Shown in pieces: positions 26,190 to 36,319 of a DNA stretch of 64,000 nt; the first letter of the stretch is position 1; every line of letters starts with the position of its first letter. The translations under genes were made by a program, and so were the position numbers. The DNA is from Theocolax elegans. Taxonomy: Eukaryota > Arthropoda > Insecta > Hymenoptera > Cerocephalidae. The notes beneath the pieces were generated by a model. That model searched no databases and was not told where the DNA came from. It saw only the letters and a program-made list of their open reading frames with translations. The stretch lies in NCBI GenBank assembly GCA_026168455.1, contig CM047428.1, forward strand, positions 19,682,759-19,746,758, read 5' to 3'.

Positions 26190-27210
26190 TCTCTCTCTCC
26201 CTCTCTCTCTCTCTAAATTTTAAAAATTTTATTCATTTTAATACTCATCATCCATGAAGAGGTTATGAAGAGGTTATATTAACTCAAGAGAATAACTGTG
26301 AGACGTTACTGTAAATCTGCATCCTTTCAGTATATAAATTCTTAATTTTGGAATTCGTAAGTGAGTGATTTCACTAGATGCAGCGTGCTGAGCTTATTTT
26401 GTGATGATAATCGTCCTTGATTTAATATCAACATAATAACGGTGGCAAACAAGTACCTTTCGTCAACAAACGGTATACCACGTATGTCTTATTGCGTGTT
26501 CCGTATTAATGTGTTTCGTACGTATAAAGCGTTTAAGCATCATTATATAATTGCGTGTTTTTAACGAAATTTAGCCTTAATTCTTATGTTTATTAATAGC
26601 GTGTAAAGCGTTTAGGCTATTTTTTCCGTGCCGCTTAATTGAGTACTGTTATGGTTATACAGCGTGGATTTCTGTTTTTGCGTGTTTATCTATTGCGTGT
26701 ATAGCGTGTAGGCCTTTTTCTGTGCCGCGTAATTGTGTACTATTTTGGAAGTATAGTGTTGATCTCTGTTCTACACACTTATCAATTGCAATATATCTAA
26801 TGCACAAACTATTTAGTAATTCAGACATACTTCATTCTACATTAGTGCATTTTATTATGCATTTGTGCATTTTATTATTATCGATTGTTATTTACTAGTA
26901 CAACTCGTGTAAACTGCCATACAAGAACAGAAATTCTAAAACTAGTAGTTATTTAATCTTATTATTAAATCTAAAATCTTAATTTAATTGCTTTTATTGT
27001 TACTCTCCTATTTGTTTAAGAGGATGTCGGAGCTATAGCCTCCATCAAGAGCCGCTCGATCTCACGGCTTCGAATGACGCTGTAGTCAGGTGTCGATTTC
27101 AACGATAAACGTACTTCAAACATAAATTATAAATTTTACAGCTACATAGAGATGTTGAAAGATACTTTCCCCCCTAGCTATAACTAAAATTAAGATAATT
27201 GTAATATTAC
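26190..27210. repeat. (CT)n tract and non-coding segment with ~105 bp tandem repeat
   Basis: (CT)n at 26,190-26,214 is the microsatellite in which the LINE sits (the other half is 23,565-23,583). Beyond it the segment equals 11,561-12,553, including the two diverged gcgtgta/gtgccgc units at about 26,590-26,780. No gene recognised. Confidence 0.6.
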
Positions 27211-27500
27211 TCTTGGCAGCAAATGTTTATCTTTTTAAAGAAATATGAAATATGTTTCATATTCAATGAATCTATATCTGCCGTAATGCCACACGCAACG
27301 TATTTCACATTTCTTTCAAAAACAAACATTTGCTGCCAAGAGTAATATTACAATTACCTTAATTTTAGTTATAGCTAGGGGGGAAAGTGTCTTTCAACAG
27401 CTCTATGTAGTTGTAAAATTTATAATTTATGTTTGAAGTACGTTTATCGTCGAAATTGACACCTGACTACAGCGCCATTCGAAGCCGCGAGATCGAGAAG
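27211..27500. repeat. Hairpin/terminal inverted repeat with diverged right arm
   Basis: Same hairpin and spacer as 12,554-12,686, but here the right arm (27,300-27,497) is an old, substitution-diverged match of the left arm: aaacaaac for aaataaac, gtgtctttcaacagctc for gtatctttcaacatctc, cgtcgaaattgac for cgttgaaatcgac. The match ends at 'gagatcgag' about 27,497. This is what a genuine ~250 bp inverted repeat of an element end looks like, and it contrasts with the near-perfect mirror seen at 12,640. Confidence 0.7.
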
Positions 27501-27677
27501 AAGTACTGCGTCAGTTGTGATTAATTGTTTCAAAGTTATATCTCAATTTTTATCTTTGTTTCTAAATAATTTATACTTACTACATTAGTTTTAATTTATT
27601 TATATTGTAAGTTATATTTGTAAAAGCGTTAGATTAGTCTATAAAGGACCATACACATATTTTTATCGAGTTGAAGG
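27501..27677 (+). other. Probable 5' UTR of LINE #2
   Basis: Sequence directly after the inverted repeat, starting about 'aagaagtactgcgtcagttgtg'. No internal promoter motif can be assigned with confidence. The exact 5' end is inferred from where the inverted repeat stops. Confidence 0.4.
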
Positions 27678-28892
27678 TTGGCTGATTCTTTTAATGCTGT
27701 ACTGATGTTGCGTACACCTCCCTCCTCGCCAGCGCAGCAGCCCATTGTAATTGATACATCCGCTAATCTTGTGAACCGCTCTAGCAAACGTGTGGCCTCA
27801 ACACCATCTCCGCCGTCGTCGAAAGCATTTAACCTGCAGGCGGCCGGGATTTTAGAATGTGCCAAAGTCATACTTTTCGAAAAATTTTCTCAGAAAAATT
27901 TCCAAATGGACTAGAAATATGGGTCGATCATCGGACGATCCCGATCGGTACCACCCCGGCCGCCTGCAGGTTAAACACTCTAAAATGTTATCTGAGAGTT
28001 ATAAACTAGGAAGCACGACAGACCCACCTGACTGGTTTTCATCTTTTGCACAAAATTTACATGTTTAATTATCAAATCTTTCAAAGAATTTTGATACTTA
28101 ATTATCCAATCCTTCAGAGCAAGTGCGTCTTCAGAATGCCTCGATAGCGGATCTAACAGAGCAAACTCGACAAAAACGTGAAGTTACGGATGCTCTACTC
28201 CAAAGGTTGGAAAATCATGAAACACGTACCAATCAACGTTTTGATGCACTCGAATCGGTAACAAATCGATTGAAAGAAGATTGTCAAAATGACCTGACGA
28301 AATGTATTTCTAACTTTCGAGACGAAATGAAAGACATCAGCAGTAGCTCTAGCCATCTTTTAAGTCGGTCAATTGAAGACCCGCTGGAGGTGCGTGTCAC
28401 TGGGTTACCGAACTTACAGAGTACTTCTGAGTGTAATTTGATCCTGACTCTGTTTACATTTATGAGTCTCTCACACTTGATACCGTTTGTTATTAACACG
28501 CGTAACTGATTAGTAAAGGGAAGCAACTCCAACAATATAAATAAGGTAAATCAATCATCAGACGTTACCAATGTACCTGAGAAAAGCATTGTTCTCAAAC
28601 TAGCTTCAGCTCCTGTCAGAGACGCTATAGTTAAAGCCGCTTTTAACCTTCGAGGCAAATCATGTAGTCAAATACTAGGCTTACCAGGTAATCAACAAAT
28701 TTTCATTCGTGCAATATGGCCTAAGCCTGTCTTCGATTTATGGCGTAAAGCAGAGGTCAAACTTAGAGCTGCGAATCTGCCTCGACCTATAATACGTTAT
28801 CTCACTGTTTTTGCGTGCAAAGATAGAATAGGTCCTTTGGTCCCCCTACTCAATAAATCAGACATTGACAATTTTCTTACACTTAACACCTG
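27678..28892 (+). pseudogene. LINE #2 ORF1 (nucleic-acid-binding protein), broken
   Basis: Pieces of a LINE ORF1: a Ser/Pro-rich N-terminus (27,678-27,914, interrupted by the inverted-repeat insert 27,828-27,975); DPPDWFSSFAQNL (to 28,068); a coiled-coil-like stretch (LTEQTRQKREVTDALLQRL) with a VRVTGLP RRM-like start (28,123-28,509); and a C-terminal block (SIVLKLASAPVRDAIVKAA ... IFIRAIWPKPVFDLWRKAE) at about 28,590-28,885. The last block matches the ORF1 of LINE #3 (IVKLSSPTVRDFI ... VFISAIWPKDIYSLLKKA), showing one family. ORF1 normally coats LINE RNA. Frame breaks are indels and stops. Confidence 0.65.
27828..27975. repeat. 21-base perfect inverted repeat flanking ~106 bases inside ORF1
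   Basis: Left arm 27,828-27,848 and right arm 27,955-27,975 are exact reverse complements. Each contains cctgcaggcggccg (SbfI/PstI and EagI recognition sequences). The insert between has no ORF. It disrupts LINE #2 ORF1. It could be a tiny foldback element, a foldback error, or vector/adaptor-like sequence. Confidence 0.6.
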
Positions 28893-28894
28893 AA

Positions 28895-31718
28895 GGTGTG
28901 GGGACGCTCCATCTATTCTCCAACTCTCAACTGGTTGATAATCCTATGCAGAAGTCAAACAATCTTTTTACCATTTTTTATTGCAATGCAAATCGTATTG
29001 TACCACATTTCACTACCATAGAAGCTCAAATTTCCGATCTAGAGACTGATGATATTGCTGTGTCGGAGACTTTCTTAAAACCGGAAGATCCCGATTCTTT
29101 AATTAGTTTAGAGGTGTCCTCCTTTATACTTCAAATAGATATAAGAGCAAGTTACTCTTTTCGTTTCACTCGGTTTTTAGCAACTCTCCTGAATACTTAG
29201 TTATCGAGTTATTAAGAGGATGCAGTCTTCTTCTTGTTGCAGTTGTTTATAGACGACTAAAGGCATCTTATCCTACCCAATTCTTTAATTTAATAGCTGA
29301 GTATCTCCCGCTTTACTCTGACATTATTATTACGGGTGATTTTAACTTAAACCTAGCAATGGACAATACCGACTCGCGCTATCTACGGAGCATCGTCAAT
29401 GATTTGTCGCTACATCTTATTCCATCAGAGCCAACACATCATGCAGTTACACGTGACTTATCTTTATCCCATACATGGTTAGACTTGTTCTTGGTCAATG
29501 ACATTGATCGAATCGAATGTTACTCTAAATCAACTACACCTTTCATTGCGGGTCATGATTATATTGTTCTCTCTTTAAAGATCAGTTCTTGTCATGGCTC
29601 AGTTCGTACAATTAAGTCTCGTGACATGCGTAGAGTTTGCATTCACAGTTGGGGATGGGACTGATTTGCAGGAGTCTGTCCACATTTTCACCGAAAAAAC
29701 TCTTACAGTTTTCGATACTATTGCCCCCATTCGAACAGTCATAGTAAATAATAGGCGTAAGCCATGGGTTAATAGTCGCATCAGATGCAAGATGAGTGAG
29801 CGGGACAAGGCGTATAGGAGAGCAGTGAGATCTGGACGTCGCTTGGACCTACTCAAGTTTTGTGCATTACGTAGGATGGTGTCAAATGCGCTCGATATGG
29901 CAAAGAATCAGTACTTTGCCTCGAGGCTTGGATTATATCCATCTATATGGAACATTGGTATATCGGCGGTGAATCGTCCTTCACCGTTTCTTTATTTTAA
30001 TACTGATGAGATCAACCATCACTTTGCGTCGACATCCTGTAATCATGCGGCATTAGTACATGAAGACTTGTCGGTTCTTCTAAGTCAGCCTCCAACCATC
30101 TTAGATTTACCATTGTTCTGTATCTTACGGGTGACCTGTGCCCAGGTCTCTGCTGCGCTGGCTTCGACTGCCTCTAGGGCAACTGGACACCAGACTTATT
30201 GTCTTCCACGATGCTGAAAGTACTATCCGACAAAGTTTGTCCTGTTCTAACCAATATATTCAACAGATCTATTGACGAGGCAACTTTCCCAGCGTTATGG
30301 AAAAGAGCGTTATTGCGGCCTTTAGCAAAGACTACCAAAATTTCCTCTTTATCAGATATTAGACCAATAGCCTTGTTGTCTGAAGCCTTGTATATAATCA
30401 ACTGTATGTCTACCTCGAGCAACACCGACTGTTCGACGTGAGACAGGCGTGTTTCCGCAGAGGAACACAGCGTCCAAACGGCTCTTTTGGAGGTATTGGA
30501 TGATATCAGATTTGGAATTGACGCTCGCAAAATCACATTAGCAGTCTTCTTTGATTTTTCAAAGGCGTTCGATACTATCCCACACCTCCCTCTACTTTAC
30601 AAATTGAAGAGAATGGGTGTTTCAGACTCGTCCCTTACCTGGTTTCACTCTTATCTAATGGGTCGTTCACAGGCGGTGGTTGATGATGATGGTAAGATGT
30701 CGGATTGGTTGCACATTAAGGCGGGGGTACCTCAGGGTAGCATACTTGGTTCATTGCTTTTCTCCATCTTTATAAATGATCTACCTAGTGTCCTCTCATG
30801 GCCATCTCACATGATCTATGCTGATGACACTACAATCTACTATGCATTCTTTCCAACTGATCTGGAGGAGGGCATTGCAAGGATCAGTTCTGATGCAACG
30901 GCTATAGCAAACTGGGCACAGTGTAATGGATTGGCTCTGAATGTAGCTGAAACTAAAGTGATGCTCTTTGGCAGCAAGGCGTTTCTCTCAAGGTATCAGG
31001 TTGAAAACATGAACAAAGTCTCGATAGCGGGAGAATCACTATCCTATGAGAAGGAAGTGAAGTATCTGGGGGTTTGGCTCTCCCCTACGCTTAGTTGGAC
31101 CAGGCATGTGAGGCAAATTGCAAGTAGTGTCCAATCTTCTCTTCGTCTGCTTAGAACGCATCGACATGCTTTGACGCAGGGAATAAGAAAATACCTTATT
31201 TTGAATTTGGTTCTCCCGCACTTTGAGTTTGCTGCAGCTGTATATCATAGTGTGGACAAAACTCGAGATTTGCAGCTACAGTGTCTTCAGAATGCTTGTA
31301 CTAGATTCATTCATGGCAGCATTCCCAGAATGAGTGTTGTCACACCTCATAAACTTAAGTTAGGCTTGCTTTCAGTGGCTAGATGAAGACAATATCTCAT
31401 TGCCACTATTGCCTTCAGGGCTCTATCGCTGTCCAATCCTCAATACCTGATCTACAGGTTTACCTCCATCTATGAAGATACTATGATTAGGAGATCCTCT
31501 CATCTGCCAAAAAGAACTCTGCTGTACAAGGCGCCGAGAACTGAGGCTTGGAAATGCTCCTTTACGATTGCAGCGAGTGAGCTTCTAAACTCAATTGACT
31601 GCCCGGATTTAATATTGATTCACTAGCCAGGTTTAAAATGTTTGAATATCTCATGGATCTCGACAAAAATGATTGGGAATTGAGAGTGGTGCGTGATGGT
31701 CTTGATGTAATATCTTAA
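28895..31718 (+). pseudogene. LINE #2 ORF2 (endonuclease + reverse transcriptase), frame-broken
   Basis: APE-type endonuclease: SETFLKPEDP near 29,060, VVYRR near 29,240, TGDFNLN near 29,335, TWLDLFLVND near 29,475, AGHDYIVL near 29,550. Then the EN-RT linker RRKPWVNSRIR (29,750), and RT: LRPLAKTTKISSLSDIRPIA (30,310), FFDFSKAFDTIPH (motif A, 30,550), KAGVPQGSILGSLLF (30,720), MIYADDTTIYYAFF (motif C intact, 30,820), KYLGVWLSPTLSW and a C-terminal region past a TGA at 31,384. The RT core 30,487-31,386 is open; elsewhere small indels break the frame. Jockey-superfamily, same family type as the LINE of region 1. It would nick DNA and reverse-transcribe if intact. Confidence 0.85.
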
Positions 31719-32151
31719 ACCAAAGAATAGCCAAAATAATTGACCTACCCTTGTCTATACATCTTTATTATACGTACTATATTTTAGTAGCGTCGTCTCA
31801 TTTTAATCAAAAGTGTAATAAATTATTGTAATAGTTATGTAATAGTTTTGTATTGTTTTTTTTGGTAGAATTAACGATTGCTTTAACGAGTCAATTTGAT
31901 TGTCTAATTGCACAACGTTTCGGAGACATATTTGTCTCTATCTTCAGGTGCTAAACTTTATTAATAATAATTACTAATATTGAATCATTGAACCCGCAAC
32001 TTGGCGGAGTCATGTTGATGTACGTAGATTTGTATTGTATTTGATATGGTATTGATTGTTAATATTTGTACATCACAAAGGGCCAGATGGGGTTACACCC
32101 CGAGGTCTTAATAAAATTTTATCTATCTATCTATCTATCTCTCTCTCTCTA
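31719..32151 (+). mobile_element. LINE #2 3' UTR and (ATCT)n(CT)n tail
   Basis: Ends 'ggggttacaccccgaggtct' plus taataaaatttt and a tail (atct)n(ct)n at 32,115-32,151. The hairpin-like ggggt...acccc parallels ggggtctcaacccc in the region 1 LINE at 26,145-26,160, supporting common 3'-end recognition. An insertion (about 31,861-32,035) interrupts it. Confidence 0.65.
31910..31951 (-). ncRNA. Hammerhead-ribozyme-like core
   Basis: The minus strand reads CTGAAGA, then a stem GAGAC-loop-GTCTC, then CGAAAC. These match the conserved hammerhead core (CUGANGA ... GAAA). GCAC before and GTGC after could form a closing stem. Stem II has two unpaired bases at its base, so activity is uncertain. Hammerheads are known in Penelope-like elements, and a Penelope RT lies 4.4 kb away. 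Confidence 0.35.
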
Positions 32152-32734
32152 CCGGTGAGTGACGTACACGCATTTTTCTCTACTCTCTATTCAAATTAAA
32201 ATTTGTCAAGATACTCACGCATTCTTTGGAAGTATAACTGTGTTACAGATAAAGGTACACTTTCGGCTCGTAATAAATAAATAAGATTTAATTTTTGTTT
32301 ACCCAACGAGCCGAGGAGACCGTTTAAAGTTACGGTATGTGTCGTTCACGGAGATTCTCGACTCAGTAATGTGAAAATTTGCGTAAACTGCTGTATAGTA
32401 ATAGGTTAGATCTACACGTGGCGTCGAGTGATAAAGTCATTTACCGCTAGGTGGCTTCCGAGTTTTTACTGGTCGCAATTATATTCCTACACTTAGTAGA
32501 TATAAACTGTGACTTGTCGAGAACCTATGGGTCGTTCGCTGGCAGTCAAGCTTCTTTGTCGTGCCTTATTATTGATTCGAAAGTTATTATTATTATGTAT
32601 GCCGCAATATCATAGCGAATTGATTTGCGTAGATGCTGGCTCCGTTTTAGATGAGGAAAATTGTACTTATAGCGATCAATCTTTAAATTTATCAAATTTA
32701 AATAATTCACTTCAAGTATGCAGTCCTTATTATA
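32152..32734. other. Unassigned intergenic sequence
   Basis: About 580 bases. A 78-codon frame at 32,509-32,745 (MTCREPMGRSLAVKLL...) has no recognisable domain. I see no promoter or RNA gene. Confidence 0.4.
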
Positions 32735-33191
32735 CAGCTAACTAACCCCTCAGATTTTTTATATTTTCGTAAATTTAAAATTATACTATCTATTTATGCA
32801 ACGACAAATCTCACATCTATTTTTTATATAATTCTTTACTTTACAATAAATCCGGTTCGAATTCATAAATGTATAGTGAAGAAATTCGATGTTATTAAAG
32901 TTGCTTGCTGAATTCCGATTCTCGATTTTTGCTATTTCCACTTTCTTTTTCATTCGATGCAAACAAAAAGAAATAGCGTCATAGGAGATGCGAAAGATAG
33001 AAAGAGACGAAATTTTTTCCAGCCCGTGAGAGAACGCCTACAGACGTAAAAACTGTTGGCAAGTTGTTTGAGAAGTGGCCGCAAGGGGAAATATTGTCGA
33101 ATAACTGTTAACCTCTTACAAATTTTAACTTCCCTCAATTTAATTTTTTTAGATATTATTGACTGTTTGAGACTAAAGATTTAAAAGAAAA
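32735..33191 (+). promoter_or_regulatory. Upstream region of KRR1 pseudogene, related to repeat A/B
   Basis: Diverged copy of 43,005-43,560: shared gctaactag/gctaacta-accc, attgcttgctgaattcc-type block (32,898-32,915), ttctcgatttttg, agatagaaagag, ttggcag/ttggcaag, gcagcaagaggg/gccgcaagggg. In both places a pyrimidine-rich stretch ending in ag is followed by coding sequence (tttttttag before 33,172; ataatcatag before 43,565). It looks like a 5' region plus intron end shared by two unrelated gene fragments. Whether it is a promoter or a repeat is open. Confidence 0.4.
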
Positions 33192-33776
<585 letters not shown>

Positions 33777-34071
33777 AAAAATTGCTAGTGTTTAAGAAAA
33801 AACATTTGTACAGAACAATTTTGTAAAAAATATTCTTAAAAACATTACATTATTATTTACTGATAAATGTTTGCAAATATATGTTATAATTAATATTTAT
33901 TCCTTATATTAAAATACTAATTGTTCACTTATATAAAATTTATCTAATAAATAACTTTAATTATTACTCTTCTTTGTTTCTTTGAATTTTAATTAAATAT
34001 TTTTTTTTATTTAGGAGTAGTTTAGGTTTTCCTCGATATTGATGAACAAACCATATTTATTTATTTGGCAA

Positions 34072-34103
34072 CGTTTCGATGGATATCCTCCATCCTCATC
34101 AGG
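34072..34103 (-). ncRNA. Hammerhead-like motif, first copy
   Basis: The minus strand reads CCTGATGAG, stem GATGG-loop-CCATC, then CGAAACG. CUGAUGA and GAAA match the hammerhead core and stem II pairs over 5 bases, with one extra G at its base. I do not see the complementary stem I strand downstream, so the motif may be only a remnant. It lies downstream, in minus sense, of a Penelope RT, where such motifs are expected. Confidence 0.35.
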
Positions 34104-34787
34104 CTATACCTTTTTATTAAAAAATGATTTCATTTTACAACATCTTTTAAACACAATTTTTACATATATAAATCTAAGTTACTTACTATTTCGTCAATAT
34201 ATAGGTATACACATATTATTAACAGCATCTCTGATGCGTCGCTCTATAATTGAAAACAATGATTAAAATAACAAACGTTTAACAATTTTTGCACAGAGAT
34301 TGAGGTTATATATAACATACCTTTCCCCTATTGTTGTGTCCATAATCAACACAAAAAATTGAAAATTAAATAAATACTTAAAGAACATTACAAAATAAAT
34401 TAACACATAATCACACATATTAAGCAAAAGGCAGTCAAATATTAAAATAAAGCTAACAATGTATATCACAGACGGTTAATACTGAAAAATTTGAAATATC
34501 ACGTCCCCCGTTTTCAGAGACACCTATGCGATCAATCTTAATCAGATCGACAACACAGTCATCCCCACCACAGGCGCGAAACTTCAAATTAAGTAAATTA
34601 TGTGTACTGATAAGTAATAAAAATTAATAAATTATTTATGATTATTACAAGAGAATTCAAAAAAATTTTTTTTTTATTATAAGAACTAAATTAAAAATTC
34701 CTATTTCAATAAAAAAATATTTTTTTTTTCTTTTCCCGTTAAAACAATTAATAATTGGTAATAAAAATTAAAAAAAATTAAATTTAG

Positions 34788-35051
34788 AAAGAATAATTGA
34801 TAAGAATTGGCTTCCGATGAATACTTCCTTAAGGAAGAACAAAGGAGAGCCAAAAACGAAAGGAACAAGAAGCAATGCACAAATAAGCTACTAAGATACG
34901 AGAGGAGAGCAGGGCTAAGGCATTTGTACCTCCTGAAGAAAGTAAAGTAGAAGTTGTTCAGCCGAAAGGTGATATTGACATTAACGAATTCAAGAAGAAA
35001 GTGAATAAAAGACTGAAAAAGCAAAAGAAAAGTGTAACTGTAATTAAATAG
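34788..35051 (+). pseudogene. KRR1 C-terminal fragment (second duplication copy)
   Basis: Only the last ~85 codons ([12 protein letters not shown] region to the Lys-rich end and TAG at 35,049) are repeated, because the duplication starts inside the gene. A 1-base loss (gataagaattgg) shifts the frame near its start. Confidence 0.75.
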
Positions 35052-35345
35052 AAAAATTGCTAGTGTTTAAGAAAAAACATTTGTACAGAACAATTTTGTA
35101 AAAAATATTCTTAAAAACATTACATTATTATTTACTGATAAATGTTTGCAAATATATGTTATAATTAATATTTATTCCTTATATTAAAATACTAATTGTT
35201 CACTTATATAAAATTTATCTAATAAATAACTTTAATTATTACTCTTCTTTGTTTCTTTGAATTTTAATAAATATTTTTTTTTATTTAGGAGTAGTTTAGG
35301 TTTTCCTCGATATTGATGAACAAACCATATTTATTTATTTGGCAA

Positions 35346-35377
35346 CGTTTCGATGGATATCCTCCATCCTCATCAGG
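35346..35377 (-). ncRNA. Hammerhead-like motif, second copy
   Basis: Identical to 34,072-34,103 because of the tandem duplication. Confidence 0.35.
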
Positions 35378-36061
35378 CTATACCTTTTTATTAAAAAATG
35401 ATTTCATTTTACAACATCTTTTAAACACAATTTTTACATATATAAATCTAAGTTACTTACTATTTCGTCAATATATAGGTATACACATATTATTAACAGC
35501 ATCTCTGATGCGTCGCTCTATAATTGAAAACAATGATTAAAATAACAAACGTTTAACAATTTTTGCACAGAGATTGAGGTTATATATAACATACCTTTCC
35601 CCTATTGTTGTGTCCATAATCAACACAAAAAATTGAAAATTAAATAAATACTTAAAGAACATTACAAAATAAATTAACACATAATCACACATATTAAGCA
35701 AAAGGCAGTCAAATATTAAAATAAAGCTAACAATGTATATCACAGACGGTTAATACTGAAAAATTTGAAATATCACGTCCCCCGTTTTCAGAGACACCTA
35801 TGCGATCAATCTTAATCAGATCGACAACACAGTCATCCCCACCACAGGCGCGAAACTTCAAATTAAGTAAATTATGTGTACTGATAAGTAATAAAAATTA
35901 ATAAATTATTTATGATTATTTACAAGAGAATTCAAAAAATTTTTTTTTTTATTATAAGACTAAATTAAAAATTACTATTTCAATAAAAAAATATTTTTTT
36001 TTTCCTTTTTCCCGTTAAAACAATTAATAATTGGTAATAAAAATTAAAAAAATTAAATTTA

Positions 36062-36319
36062 AGTAGTTAAGTATTTTATTAAATTTTAAATATAGTAGAT
36101 TAAATAAACAATTTTTATAATAATGAAGAATCTTTTAAAAATGAACCTAAATGAGAAGAAATTAAAAAAACCAAAAATATATATTTGAATTTACCGCGTC
36201 GCGCATCGTGCAAGACACAATACGCGCATCGATCAACACGCAAGTCGATCACTCACCTTATCCAAACATCTGATCGATATACATTGATTTGAGGTTATGT
36301 CATAGGGGAGAGATACACA
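36062..36319 (-). other. 3' flank of Penelope-like element
   Basis: AT-rich sequence followed by a short CG-rich stretch (cgcgtcgcgcatcgtgc, 36,197-36,213) downstream of the PLE stop codon. No coding signal. Probably element 3' UTR/pLTR, but no boundary is certain. Confidence 0.4.

Noticed and set aside
27678..31718. Functional LINE #2
   Set aside because: The RT core is open with YADD, but ORF1 and the endonuclease are split by several indels and stops; treated as a pseudogene unless resequencing removes the breaks.
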